Of a DNA stretch of 64,000 nt, positions 24,497-35,100 are shown piece after piece. Where the stretch lies: assembly GCF_013393945.1 (NCBI RefSeq), contig NZ_CP040297.1, forward strand, positions 4,806,001 through 4,870,000, in the 5' to 3' direction. Below the pieces are notes generated by a model, which was not told where the DNA came from, searched no databases, and saw nothing but the letters and a program-made list of their open reading frames with translations. Source of the DNA: Nostoc sp. TCL26-01 (GTDB lineage Bacteria; Cyanobacteriota; Cyanobacteriia; Cyanobacteriales; Nostocaceae). Within the stretch, counting starts at the first letter, position 1. Each line of letters begins with the position of its first letter. The position numbers and the translations under genes are program-made.

Positions 24497-25539
24497 AAAT
24501 TTTCCAGCCAGTTTTCATCTTCTGGGGCAAAAAAGTGATTGACACCAAAACCCACAGCCCGGTTGTTGCGAGATAATTCTGCTGCTAATTTGAGGGCAGC
24601 CAGTCTAGCGATCGCAGTTTCCAATACAGATGAAAATACCACGTCAATTTCCTGCTGTTGACAAAACTGTCGCAAGCGCGAAGGTGAACCCGCAATCGCT
24701 GGTTTAATCACAAACACACCCCGCCAGCCTCTCTCATAACAAGCCACAAGTTGCTGGAGTGTGGCAACAGACTCATCTAAAGCGATCGCTGTCCTATAGG
24801 ATTTACTTAACGCCAACATCTGCGAAAATTGTTCCACAGGTAATGGTTGTTCAATAAATTCTATTTCTATTGGTAGTTCCTGATTTTTTTGCAAATCATC
24901 ACAATTTTGTAGCCACGACTTCGCCTCTTCTGCACTCAATCCCCCATTTGCATCTAATCGCAGTTTGGCTGAGGCTGGTAACTTGTGCGTAAGTAAATCA
25001 AAAATCTTCATCTCTTGAGTGATATCAGCCACGCCAATTTTCCATTTAAACGTCCGATATCCCTCTTGCCAAAGACTTTGCCATTCACTTAAAGCAGCTT
25101 CACCAGTCGGGAGTAAGGCGCTGTATGTGAGAGGGGGGGAGGGGGGGAAAGAATCTAGACAAGTATTCTCCCCTTTTCCCCTTGTCTCCTTGTCTCCTTG
25201 TCCCCTTGTCCCCAATTCTTCCCAGGCTGTTTCAAAACCAAATTGACACGCTGGTAAACTATCAGGAATAGAAAAAATTGTGTCTGCTGTAATTTTTGTT
25301 GGTAACTGGCGACAAAAATCTAAAGCTTGTGCTAAAGTTTCGGAACCAAACCAACTAATCGGCGCAATTTCTCCCCAACCAACTCTACCAGTCGCATCAC
25401 GAAGACGGAGAATTATTGCTTCGCGCATATCCCAAGTACCATGATTGGTAACTAGCGATCGCAAAAATTTTCGGGCAATAAGACGAAATGTAAATTCGTA
25501 ATTCGTAATTCTTAATTCGTAATTAGGACACACAATCAA
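24481..25539 (-). CDS. menC: o-Succinylbenzoate synthase (enolase superfamily)
   Basis: The 352-residue enzyme dehydrates SHCHC to o-succinylbenzoate. Active-site features are visible: FKWKIG (catalytic KxK), LRLDANGGLS, EFIEQPLP and IALDES (metal ligands D, E, D), VIKPAI (second lysine). The family start is uncertain: the first 15 residues (NYELRITNYEF) are encoded by a tandem AATTACG repeat and the only upstream starts are TTG at 25539 and GTG two codons later. Residues about 109-136 are a second repeat-derived insertion (GTRGQGDKETRGKG) between conserved FETAWEEL and YSALLPTGEA. Enzyme activity is still likely. Confidence 0.9.
   Translation of the reverse strand: MIVCPNYELRITNYEFTFRLIARKFLRSLVTNHGTWDMREAIILRLRDATGRVGWGEIAPISWFGSETLAQALDFCRQLPTKITADTIFSIPDSLPACQFGFETAWEELGTRGQGDKETRGKGENTCLDSFPPSPPLTYSALLPTGEAALSEWQSLWQEGYRTFKWKIGVADITQEMKIFDLLTHKLPASAKLRLDANGGLSAEEAKSWLQNCDDLQKNQELPIEIEFIEQPLPVEQFSQMLALSKSYRTAIALDESVATLQQLVACYERGWRGVFVIKPAIAGSPSRLRQFCQQQEIDVVFSSVLETAIARLAALKLAAELSRNNRAVGFGVNHFFAPEDENWLENLWNNP
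25130..25213. repeat. In-frame tandem repeat insertion inside menC
   Basis: A G-run and several copies of CCTTGTCTC/CCCTTGTCC sit within menC and read on the coding strand as a polar segment of about 28 residues. The same motif (GACAAGG) occurs in non-coding blocks at 17800-17815 and 31949-31975, so it is an intergenic repeat that entered a gene. Confidence 0.82.
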
Positions 25540-25591
25540 TAAGTACTCGATGAATTACACAGATTTTCTCCCATTACCCATTACCTATTGA

Positions 25592-26497
25592 TCAAAAACC
25601 TGCAATTACAAACCCTAAACCTATTAATAAGCAACTCCAAAAATGCACCGCAACAGCGATGAATTTACAATTGCTAACTTTTTCTGGCTGGTTGTGATTT
25701 TGTTGGACGTGGCGACAGAGTTTAAAGGCGTAGGGTAGACTGAGGAAACTTAGCAATGTCCAGATGGGGAAAAATCCTAACAGCACAAACAGCAAGGTGA
25801 AGGGATAAATGCTGGCTGTAAACCAAATCAAGACTTTTGCACCGTTGGTTGTACCTAAGCGCACAATAGGCGATCGCTTACCGGCGACTATGTCATCATC
25901 AACTTGGTGGAAGTGTGAGCAAAATAAAATCAAACTGGTGACTACACCGACGATAACGGAGGCTGCTAAACTCGTGATTGACCAAGTTTGAGTTTGGCTG
26001 TAATATGCCGCACTTACCCCCAAAGGGCCGAAGGCGAAAAAGCAGAGAATTTCCCCTAAACCTTGGTATCCTAGACGAAATGGGGGGCCTTGGTAAATGT
26101 AGCCTAAAGCGCAGCACCCCAGAATTATAGCGATTACCGTGGGATCTTGTTGCCAAATAGCGATCGCCAATATTCCCAGCAACCCGGAAATTAAACACAG
26201 GTTTCCTAACCAAAATACTAAAGTCTTCTTCCCAGTTAAATTTACCAGCGAATGATGTTTATTGATATCAATGCCTGTTTCTGAATCAAAGACATCGTTA
26301 CTGATGTTTTCCCATGCCAAAATCAAAATTGCGGCAGCAACAAAAGTAGCAAATATTGCTGTGTTAAAAACTTGATTTTCCGCAAAGGCAATTGCTGTTC
26401 CCACCCAAATTGGCATGATGGCAACGCTGTACATGGGTGGTTTAATTGCTGCCATCCATAACTTACTTTGAGGACGAGAAATTTGCTTGGTAGTCAT
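25592..26497 (-). CDS. menA: 1,4-Dihydroxy-2-naphthoate prenyltransferase (phytyltransferase)
   Basis: An integral membrane UbiA-family enzyme of 301 residues, with eight or nine membrane helices and the two aspartate-rich motifs NDVFDSETGID and HQVDDDIVAGK. In cyanobacteria it attaches the phytyl chain in phylloquinone synthesis for photosystem I. The frame extends seven codons up to a TTG, but the ATG at 26497 (MTTKQISRPQSKLWMAAIKPP) fits the family start better. It is 52 bases after menC on the same strand, so it probably heads the menA-menC-menE operon. Confidence 0.92.
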   Translation of the reverse strand: MTTKQISRPQSKLWMAAIKPPMYSVAIMPIWVGTAIAFAENQVFNTAIFATFVAAAILILAWENISNDVFDSETGIDINKHHSLVNLTGKKTLVFWLGNLCLISGLLGILAIAIWQQDPTVIAIILGCCALGYIYQGPPFRLGYQGLGEILCFFAFGPLGVSAAYYSQTQTWSITSLAASVIVGVVTSLILFCSHFHQVDDDIVAGKRSPIVRLGTTNGAKVLIWFTASIYPFTLLFVLLGFFPIWTLLSFLSLPYAFKLCRHVQQNHNQPEKVSNCKFIAVAVHFWSCLLIGLGFVIAGF

Positions 26498-26542
26498 CAG
26501 TTGTGGTAAGTAATTCAAAATTTAATGTGCAAAAGAAAATTA

Positions 26543-26689
26543 CTTCTAGCGGGGAGCATCCCACTTTTTTTCTATGTCATTGCGAGAGAAGCGAAGCAAT
26601 CGCAAAGTCTCTGGGATTGCTTCGCTTTGCTCGCAATGACTTTTATTATTCTGTTAAAAAGTAAAAACTAGGATGCACCCCTTCTAGCG
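26543..26689. mobile_element. MITE with terminal inverted repeats and 9-bp direct repeats
   Basis: CTTCTAGCG occurs at 26543-26551 and again at 26681-26689, bounding an element of about 131 bases. Its ends are inverted: GGGGAGCATCC near 26551 against GGATGCACCCC near 26671-26681, continuing into a T-run/A-run pair. Inside is a long hairpin built from GTCATTGCGAG and GCTCGCAATGAC with GAAGCAATC/GATTGCTTC. No coding capacity. It lies in the divergent menA-menF gap. Confidence 0.82.
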
Positions 26690-26947
26690 AGATTCTGAGG
26701 AATTATCAAGATGCAACTTGAATGTAGTTTTGTATTGACCGTAACTAATTAATCTCCTATTGACGACTTTTATATTTTCCATTTTTAAGTCAAAATTAGC
26801 TATAGCTTGTCGTTGTTTGAGAACGCCAAGAACAAAGCTAACCCCACTCTGGTGAAATGGTGACGGAATATGTTACCTGTAGAAATACGACCATGATTAA
26901 TTACACTTTGGAAGATAACTTAAAAAAAATTTACTATTCCTAGATCC
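26690..26947 (+). promoter_or_regulatory. Upstream region of menF
   Basis: Gene-free DNA between the MITE and menF. It must hold the menF promoter; no clear ribosome site precedes the ATG at 26948 (TAGATCC), so translation may depend on a weak or leaderless start. Nothing else is evident. Confidence 0.4.
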
Positions 26948-28363
26948 ATGACAGTTTCACCATGTCGTCGTCACGTCTTTGTAGAACACCAAGACCTCTA
27001 CCAATTTTTGTTATCAGTGCAAGAAAATTGCCTCAAGCATCATTGTAGGCAGATTGTGAGCATCTCTCACGAAATTGATCTGGTAGATCCTCTAACCGTA
27101 TTAGATAAATTAACGCAAGCAAATGAAATAAATTTTTACTTTGAGAACAGAGGTAAAGGGGAGGCGATCGCTGCCATTGATGCTGTGGCAAAATTACAAA
27201 TTAGTGGACAAGACCGTTTTTCTCAAGCCGAATCTTTTATTAAATCTAATTTAAAAAATATAATTAATTTTAGTAACACAAAAGCATCTTTTACTGGCGC
27301 TCACTTTTTTTGTTACTTCAGCTTTTTTCCGGAAAATCACCAACTAGATTATCCATTTCCCTCAGCAACAGTTTTTCTCCCACGTTGGCAAATAGCTGTC
27401 AAAAATCAACGCTGTGTTTTAGTCATGAATACAGTCATCAATGCCAGCGTTAATATGCAAATATTATTACAAAGCTTACATAATAAAATAGAGGTTATTA
27501 CCTCTCTCAAATCTTCTCTATCCCATCTTGATTATTTTCCTGCCAATCTCAGGAAAAAATCTGTCAATAATGGTCAACATTTTCAGCAATCAGTGGCATC
27601 CGCACTCAAGAAAATTCAGTCTAGTGAACTTAGCAAAATAGTCTTAGCAGATGTCTTAGATGTGAGTTCCAACCAGAATTTTAACTTATTTAACTCATTG
27701 AACAATCTCCGCAAAATTCATCCTAACTGTTACGTATTTTCCACCAGCAACGGCAAAGGACAAAACTTTATTGGTGCAAGTCCCGAAAGATTAATTAGCA
27801 TTCACAATCAACAGTTAATTACTGATGCCTTAGCAGGTTCAGCACCACGAGGCAAAACACCTGCCGAAGATGCAGCAAATGCCAATCGCTTGTTAAATAG
27901 TCAAAAAGAAAGACATGAACATTTACTAGTCATGGATTTCATTACACAACGCCTCACCCAACTAGGTTTATTACCCCAAGTCTTAGCACCCAGATTGCGC
28001 CAACTATCTAATATCCAACATTTATGGACACCAATTAACGCCATAGTTCCAGCTGATGTTCATCCCTTAAAAATTGTCGCCCAACTACATCCCACACCCG
28101 CCGTTGCTGGTGCAGCCAGAGACATAGCCTGTGAAGAAATCCGCCGCTACGAGAAGTTTGAGAGGGGCTTATATGCTGCGCCTCTCGGTTGGATAGACTC
28201 TCAAGGCAACTGTGAATTTATCGTCGGGATTCGTTCAGCTCTTATAGATGGCGATCGCGCTAGACTTTATGCAGGTGCTGGTATCGTCGCCGGTTCTGAT
28301 CCTCAAAAAGAATTTGCCGAAGTCCAACTCAAACTTCAAGCATTGTTAAAAGCACTAGTGTGA
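26948..28363 (+). CDS. menF: Isochorismate synthase
   Basis: The 471-residue chorismate-utilising enzyme makes isochorismate, the first committed step of phylloquinone synthesis. Conserved motifs lie in the C-terminal half: IGASPERLIS, GSAPRGKTPAED, KERHEHLLVMDFI, LHPTPAVAGA, EKFERGLYAAPLGW and GIRSALI. The N-terminal half is poorly conserved, as in the family. It is divergent from menA, menC and menE, with a MITE between, so the two arms of the pathway have separate promoters. Confidence 0.92.
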   Translation: MTVSPCRRHVFVEHQDLYQFLLSVQENCLKHHCRQIVSISHEIDLVDPLTVLDKLTQANEINFYFENRGKGEAIAAIDAVAKLQISGQDRFSQAESFIKSNLKNIINFSNTKASFTGAHFFCYFSFFPENHQLDYPFPSATVFLPRWQIAVKNQRCVLVMNTVINASVNMQILLQSLHNKIEVITSLKSSLSHLDYFPANLRKKSVNNGQHFQQSVASALKKIQSSELSKIVLADVLDVSSNQNFNLFNSLNNLRKIHPNCYVFSTSNGKGQNFIGASPERLISIHNQQLITDALAGSAPRGKTPAEDAANANRLLNSQKERHEHLLVMDFITQRLTQLGLLPQVLAPRLRQLSNIQHLWTPINAIVPADVHPLKIVAQLHPTPAVAGAARDIACEEIRRYEKFERGLYAAPLGWIDSQGNCEFIVGIRSALIDGDRARLYAGAGIVAGSDPQKEFAEVQLKLQALLKALV

Positions 28364-28445
28364 ACAGAGAAAACCCCTCTGTGCCTCCGTGCCTCTGTGG
28401 TAAAAACACAAAGACACAAAGACACAATGAGTATCTATTTGCAGC

Positions 28446-29924
28446 CTACCACTTGTACTTAATCCAGTCGTAAATATCTAAATATTCTCCTCCTGGATGA
28501 TTCCATGAGTAGTCATATCTCATCCCCTGAATAGCTAATTGTTGAAACTCTTCTGGAGATTGATACCACAAATCAATTGCCCGATTCATAGCTGATTCTA
28601 AAGCTTGATGATCAGATTGATAGAACACATAACCATTGCGTTCTTCTGGTGGTAAATTTTGGTCATAATCTCGATCAAAGACTGTATTTACCAAGCCACC
28701 AACACCACGCACAATGGGAACAGTGCCGTATTTTAACCCAATCATTTGTGTTAACCCACAAGGTTCGTAATTACTGGGGACAACAATCATATCTGCCCCA
28801 GCATAAATCAAGTGAGATAATTCTTCATTAAAACCGAGTTCTAAATGTACATCAGGATGGCTATTTAAAAATTGTTTTTCATGGCGGAAATGAGCATTAA
28901 TTCCTGGTTCTGTAGCAGAACCCAGTAATACAAATTGCGCGCCTTTATTCAGAGCATGATAAATGGCGTGATGGACAAGATGCACACCTTTTTGATGATC
29001 TAATCGACCGATGTAAGCAATGATTGGTTTATCAGTAGCTTGCAGCATCAGCCGTTCGCGTAAAGCTTTTTTGTTATATAGTTTTTGTTCAAAATCATCT
29101 TGGCTGTAGTTATAAGGTATGTGAGTATCGATTTCTGCATTCCAAAAATCGTAATCAATACCGTTGAGAACCCCACGGAATTTATCTTTATGCAAGTACA
29201 GAGTATGTCCTAAACCACAACCAACATCAGTATATTGAGCTTCTAAAGCATGGTTGGGTGAAACTGTAGTCACAGCATTGGCGTAAACAATTCCCCCTTT
29301 CATATAATTTAAAGCAAAGGGGTTAAAGTCATCTCGCAGCTTATCAATTTGGAAGTAATAATCCTCTCGATTTAAACCTGTAGCCCAGAGAGTTTTCGCA
29401 CCACCAATTCCTTGATGCTTAAAGTTGTGGATGGTGTAGCAAACTCGTTGAGTATCCATGCCATGATATTTATAAATTTCATACAGCATCACAGGAATTA
29501 AGCCTGTTTGCCAGTCATGACAATGGATGATATCGGGGCGCTTATTGCTTTGATGGAGAAACTCTAAAGCGGCTTTGCTAAAGAAAGCAAAGCGCATATC
29601 ATCATCATCACAACCGTAGTAACAACCCCGATTAAAGAAATTATCCTGAGAATGGGGTTCAATAAAGAAACACACCCGTCCATGTACCCAACCACAGTAC
29701 ACAGAACAGTGAATCGCTGCACCATACCAGGGAACCCACAGGTTTAAGAAAGCCTCATGTAGCCCCCAGATATGGTCATAGCGCATACAATCATACTTGG
29801 GCAGAATCAGCTCGACACAATGTCCCCGCGTTTCTAATTCTCGACTCAACCCGTAGACAACATCCCCCAAACCACCTGCTTTAATGACAGGGGCGCATTC
29901 CGAGGCAATCTGTACAATGTACAT
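28446..29924 (-). CDS. glgA: Glycogen synthase (GT5)
   Basis: A 492-residue GT5 enzyme that elongates glycogen from ADP-glucose. The N-terminal ECAPVIKAGGLGDVVYGL holds the substrate-binding KxGGLGDV motif; the C-terminal domain has IGRLDHQKGVHLVHHA and the SNYEPCGLTQ and GGLVNTV loops. Cyanobacteria usually carry two glgA genes; which of the two this is cannot be decided here. It stands alone with about 80 bases to the convergent menF. Confidence 0.93.
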   Translation of the reverse strand: MYIVQIASECAPVIKAGGLGDVVYGLSRELETRGHCVELILPKYDCMRYDHIWGLHEAFLNLWVPWYGAAIHCSVYCGWVHGRVCFFIEPHSQDNFFNRGCYYGCDDDDMRFAFFSKAALEFLHQSNKRPDIIHCHDWQTGLIPVMLYEIYKYHGMDTQRVCYTIHNFKHQGIGGAKTLWATGLNREDYYFQIDKLRDDFNPFALNYMKGGIVYANAVTTVSPNHALEAQYTDVGCGLGHTLYLHKDKFRGVLNGIDYDFWNAEIDTHIPYNYSQDDFEQKLYNKKALRERLMLQATDKPIIAYIGRLDHQKGVHLVHHAIYHALNKGAQFVLLGSATEPGINAHFRHEKQFLNSHPDVHLELGFNEELSHLIYAGADMIVVPSNYEPCGLTQMIGLKYGTVPIVRGVGGLVNTVFDRDYDQNLPPEERNGYVFYQSDHQALESAMNRAIDLWYQSPEEFQQLAIQGMRYDYSWNHPGGEYLDIYDWIKYKW

Positions 29925-30081
29925 CCGTAACCCTCGCTTTACAAAAGTTCATCTTTACTATACTAATCCGTACAAGAAAGATGTACTCATTGACAAGCAG
30001 CTTATGGAGTGATATTGAACATTTTCTGCCCAAAACCTTGATTTAACGAACCTTAATTCAAGATTTCTTAACTTTACTGAA

Positions 30082-31842
30082 TTAGATTTGGGCAAAATCT
30101 TCTAGGGGGGCGATCGCATATCTTCCCATTTCATCCCTAGAAATTAAACCCAAAGCTTGTAAATCTTTGTCAATAAATAACTTAGTCGCTTTACCGCCTG
30201 CGTCAATTTTGGCGTTAATTAACTGCACAGCATAGCAAATTGTCTCGTAAACCCGTTGGGGATTTATCGCTGTGGTAATAGGCTGATATCTACCTACAGA
30301 CTCACACAGTCGGTAAACCCCATGTTCTACAGACTGGGGATAGCCGTAATGTTGAACAGCCCTTGGTAAAAAGTAGCCGGCGGTGATAGGTTGTTCACCA
30401 CAGGGGCGTACACAGGAATAACTGTCATGGCTAGGGGTATCAGCTGCCAAACTTCCAGGCATAAATCGCAGGATATTAAAGTTTAAAAAATCAGGATGAC
30501 ACTCTTCTAAACCAAAACGAATGGCACTCATATCATCTGCTAAAGTTGTCGGTTCATAACCTAATATTTTGGTTTTATCAGCATTCAGCTTGGCTTTGGG
30601 CAATCCCAAAATTAAAAAATAGCTGCTAGGTAAACCAGCTTTATTCATATCTTGAAAGACTTTTTTAATCTTGTCTGGATAATCAAAGGCTTGCTTGATT
30701 TGACTAGCAACAGAACCATTAAATTTATGACTAGCTAAAGAAACCTCTGGTAAAGTATGCTCAACCCCAAAAAACAGATAAACACAGTTATGTTCTACCA
30801 AGTAGCACATCTGTTCGTAATCAATTTTATCAATTCTCGTATTTGAACCCCAAACAAACCCTTCTTGTTTGAGAATCTCTGCTTCTCGCCTAGCTGCTGT
30901 TTCATGAACGGTAAAAGTATCCACATCTAAATAAACAGCTTCATAACCCCGCCATTTTAAATGTCTCAACTGCCTACGGAAAGATGTTTCACTTAATCTG
31001 ACAACATGATTACTTTCCTGACTTTTATTACAGAAACCACATCCCCAAGGACATCCCCTTTGAGTAAAAAGCTGGGCTGTTTTGAGTTGTTTTCCATCCT
31101 GGTTTTTAAAAATATCCATATCATGAATTTTAGGGATATGAATCAAACCTAAGTTTTGATCAATATCATCAAAATTATTCACCCTAGGGGCAACAGAACG
31201 ATGAAAATTAGTTCGTTGATGATGGCGATAAAAATCTCCATTTTTATCAACAAAACACAATCCTGGTAAGTGCTGCATATCTTGATAGAAAGTACCTTTG
31301 GCAACAGCATGAGCAATTTCCACAATGGACTCCTCACCCTCACCATCACAAAAAGCTGTAATCCAAGGTGTAATTAAGGCAATATCTTCCACACTTTTAG
31401 TAGCATAACCACCAACTAAAATTGGCACATTTTGTCTACCATATTTTTTCAGTTCGGCAGCTATTTTTTGACTATGTTCGTCAATTTCTGCCCATTGGTT
31501 AGTCATACAACCAGCAAAAACAACTAAATCAGCATTTCTCACTGCTGATAAAACATCATGAATAGTTAAATCAGAACGTTCTAAATCTAGTTGTACAACT
31601 CGCTGAAATCCAGCATTAACTAAACTAGAAGTTAAGACAGGTAGCGCTTTGTTAGCACCATTAAATGTTCGATGTTTAATGTATTCACCAATCAGAACTA
31701 TTTTTAATAACTTAAAACTGTTCTCTATTGGTTGTAATTTTGCGATTGGTAGAGCTAAAAGCTTCTTTGTATCTACCATGTCTTGTAAAAAACCTAAAAA
31801 ATTTAAAGATTGATTTTGCCGATTAATTATTGATGAAAACAC
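30082..31842 (-). CDS. B12-binding-domain radical SAM protein
   Basis: The 586-residue protein has a Rossmann-type N-terminal cobalamin-binding-like domain (about 45-170; KIVLIGEYIKHRTF, ILVGGYATKSVEDIALI) and a radical SAM core with the iron-sulfur cysteines in RGCPWGCGFCNKS (CxxxCxxC, about 265-272). The lower-axial DxHxxG histidine motif of cobalamin is not clear. Related proteins methylate or rearrange unactivated carbons in natural-product and hopanoid pathways; the substrate is unknown. Start is a GTG; an ATG 21 codons in (MVDTKKLL) is possible. No biosynthetic partner is adjacent apart from glgA. Confidence 0.82.
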   Translation of the reverse strand: MFSSIINRQNQSLNFLGFLQDMVDTKKLLALPIAKLQPIENSFKLLKIVLIGEYIKHRTFNGANKALPVLTSSLVNAGFQRVVQLDLERSDLTIHDVLSAVRNADLVVFAGCMTNQWAEIDEHSQKIAAELKKYGRQNVPILVGGYATKSVEDIALITPWITAFCDGEGEESIVEIAHAVAKGTFYQDMQHLPGLCFVDKNGDFYRHHQRTNFHRSVAPRVNNFDDIDQNLGLIHIPKIHDMDIFKNQDGKQLKTAQLFTQRGCPWGCGFCNKSQESNHVVRLSETSFRRQLRHLKWRGYEAVYLDVDTFTVHETAARREAEILKQEGFVWGSNTRIDKIDYEQMCYLVEHNCVYLFFGVEHTLPEVSLASHKFNGSVASQIKQAFDYPDKIKKVFQDMNKAGLPSSYFLILGLPKAKLNADKTKILGYEPTTLADDMSAIRFGLEECHPDFLNFNILRFMPGSLAADTPSHDSYSCVRPCGEQPITAGYFLPRAVQHYGYPQSVEHGVYRLCESVGRYQPITTAINPQRVYETICYAVQLINAKIDAGGKATKLFIDKDLQALGLISRDEMGRYAIAPLEDFAQI

Positions 31843-31894
31843 TATTCAACACCTACATTTATGAATATTTTTGTGGTGGTGATGCACATTGGGA

Positions 31895-31998
31895 TTGGTC
31901 AATGGTCAATAGTCATTGGTCATTGGTCAACAGTTAAAATTATTTTCCCCTTGTCCCCTTCCTTGTCTCTCACTCCCTCACTCCCTCCCTCACTCAGC
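31895..31998. repeat. Compound tandem repeat block
   Basis: GGTCAATGGTCAATAGTCA-type heptamers (31897-31932) are followed by CTTGTCC and CTCACTCCCT runs. The block is in the 281-base gap before the NB-ARC gene. The 66-codon frame over it is repeat-derived, not a gene. Confidence 0.72.
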
Positions 31999-32123
31999 AT
32001 TATTAAGTCCATAAATGAACAAAGAACCAAAAATCCACAGTTAGATTCATATATCTTTTGAGGTATTTGCTAGCCAAAATGCCGTTGTCAATGTATCTTA
32101 AATAATTTGTTGGTTGGCATTAG

Positions 32124-35100
32124 TCAACTTGCTTCAATTGCACCCAACCTTTTTAAGGAAGCTTTCTCTGCATCTGTGATACCTGTAACGCCTGTGATGT
32201 CTAGGTTTTCATACAGGCGATCGCATTTTAGTGGTTGCAAACGTCTACAAGTTTGTACATCCCAAAGCTGGATTTTTTCGTCTTCGCTACCGCTAGCAAG
32301 TAACTTGCTATCAGGACTAAAAGCTATAGTCCGAATTGCGGCGGTATGTCCGCGCTTCAGAGGGTCTAAACAAACACCTGTGCTGACTTGCCAAAATATA
32401 ACGGTGGTATCAGCGCTACCACTGGCTAAAATCTGCCCATTGGGACTAAAGGCGACGGAGTAAATGGGTTTAGTGTGTTCTTGGAAGACATGGACACATT
32501 CACCTGTGCTGAGATCCCAGAGTCTGACGGTTTTGTCTTCGCTACCACTGGCTAAGTATTTGCCATCAGGACTGAATGCTACTGACCAAATCATATCTTG
32601 ATGTTCTTTGAGCGTTTGCATACATTCGCCGCTAGACACATCCCAAAGTTTAATTTCACTGTCAGCGCTACCACTGGCTAAAGTTTTACCATCAGGACTA
32701 AAAGCGACTGTCCACACCCAATGGCTATGTCCAGACAATTTTTGTAGACAATCACCAGTGATCATATCCCACAAGCGAATCGTCCGGTCTTCGCTGCTGC
32801 TGGCGAGGGTGCTACCATCAGGACTGAATACCACAGTCCATACCCAATTTGTATGTCCTGTGAGTGTCTGGATACATTTACCGTGGCGAATGTCTGTGAT
32901 ATCCCAGAGTTTGATGGTATTGTCTGCGCTACCACTAGCCAGTATGGGTTCACGGGGATGAAAGGCGACAGAACGAATACGTCCTTGGTGTCCCCGTAAG
33001 GGGTAGTATTCCGTCGAGTCTAAGTTCCATAGTCCGATGGTATAGTCATCTCGACCACTAGCGAGGACTTTGCCATCAGGGCTAAAAGCCACAGAATAAA
33101 CATCACGGGTGTAACCTTGGAGAACATTTAAACAATCACCTGTAGCCACATCCCACAATCTCGCAGTTTGATCATCACTACAGCTAATTAAAGTATTGCC
33201 ATCAGAACTGAAAGCGATCGCCCATACTTGGCTATGATGTTCTTGCAAGGTATACACACAATCACCGCGTTGGATATCCCACAATTTAATTGTCCTGTCT
33301 TCACCGCCACTAGCCAGAAGATTACCAAAAGGGTGAAAGCGAACGGAATAGACTTTTTTACTATGTCCCTCAAAAACTTGTTGACATTTACCTGTAGTTA
33401 TATTCCACACTCTCACAGTGCTATCTTCACTGCTACTTGCTATAGTTCGTCCATCTGGACTAAAGCTGATAGAGTAAACATCCTTATTGTGACCTTTAAG
33501 AGTTTTTAAACACTCACCCGTAGAAATATCCCACAGTTTGATAGTCCTATCAGCGCCACTACTAGCAAGTAACAAAGCTGTATTATTAGCATCGGGACTA
33601 AAGGTTACTGACCATACCCAGTCATCATGACCACGGAGGGTTTTCTGACACTTTCCTGTAGTTACGTCCCACAGTTTAATTGTTTCGTCTTCACTTGCAC
33701 TAGCTAAGAGGTTTCCATCAGCACTGAAAGCGACTGAATAAACTTTATTAGTATGTTCTTCTAACGTTTGCAGACACTCACCTGTCTGGACATCCCAGAG
33801 TTTGACAGTGTAATCTGCACTACCACTAGCTAAGATTTTACTGTCTGGGCTAAAGGCAAAAGCCCATACCCAAGCAGTATGAGCTTTATAAATGCGGATT
33901 TGCTTGGTATCTGAGGTACGCCATAGGCGAATTTCGCCATTGCTTAAACCAGTGGCAAAATATTTACCATCAGGACTAAATCTTACAGATATCACACTAG
34001 ACATGGTTTCCGTAAACAGAGAACCTTTTAAGTCAGCATGAGCAAAGCTGGTATCCTCTAATTTCACATCCTGGAAATCAGCTTGCCAAATAGTCAGTCC
34101 AGAAAAATCACGCCCGCTTAAATCGATATCGCCATGATTAGGAAACTTATTTACTTGCAATTGCCGCAAGAGATTAATCAAATTACCAGCAGCATAACCT
34201 TTTTTGGTCAGAGGCTCCTGCTGTAAACTCACCAGCATTCGCCGTAAATGTGATTCTAGTTCTGTGCCAAAAATAGCTAGTAGCTTTTGTTTGACTGGTT
34301 CTAAGATTAATCTGGCTTGCGTATGGCGGATATAATCAAGCGATCGCACCTTCATCAACGGATAGATATTGATAAAATCGATTTTTTTTTTCTGGCTAAT
34401 TTCCTCCAATGCGTTTTCAACTAAGCGTTCAGTCACATATTCCATCACCACAGACTGCAAACCAAATTTACTACTATTTCCTTCCTTTTCAATTAGCGAT
34501 CGCCGTAATAAAGACTCTAAAACTTCGAGAATTTTGCTAGCTGATTCTGTCGTCATCAAGTCTTTCTTTATTTCCCCAAAGGAAACATACTTACGATTAG
34601 TCGCTAGCCAATACATCACTTGTTGTTCTAACTTTGACAAGCGATTAAATTGCTGTTCTAAAAGTTTACGAAAATCCCCATACACAGCACCTTCTTGTTG
34701 AATTTGCTTTAAAAACTCCTCAATATTATTACCAAACAAGTCATAAACTGTAGTGGCAACTATCTTTAAGGCTAAAGGGTTACCAGAGTAGCGGTTGACT
34801 AATTCCTCTAACTGTTCATCAGTAAATAAACAGCCTTTATCCAGCAAAATTTCTCTAGCTTCGTCCACATCCAAACTAGAAAGCTGTAACACCTTCACAG
34901 GCAGATTTTTCCCTTCTAGGGCTGCTACTTCTTTCGGCTTTTCTCGACTCGTTAGCAATAAACAACTGTCGTGGGCTGCTTCGGCAACTTTTTTAAATAA
35001 ATAGCCGTAGTTTTCATAACCTGATTGATATTCACCTGCCCATTCTTGAGTTTTGCCCTCCCCACTGCGAAATATAGATTCCACATTATCTAAAATGATT

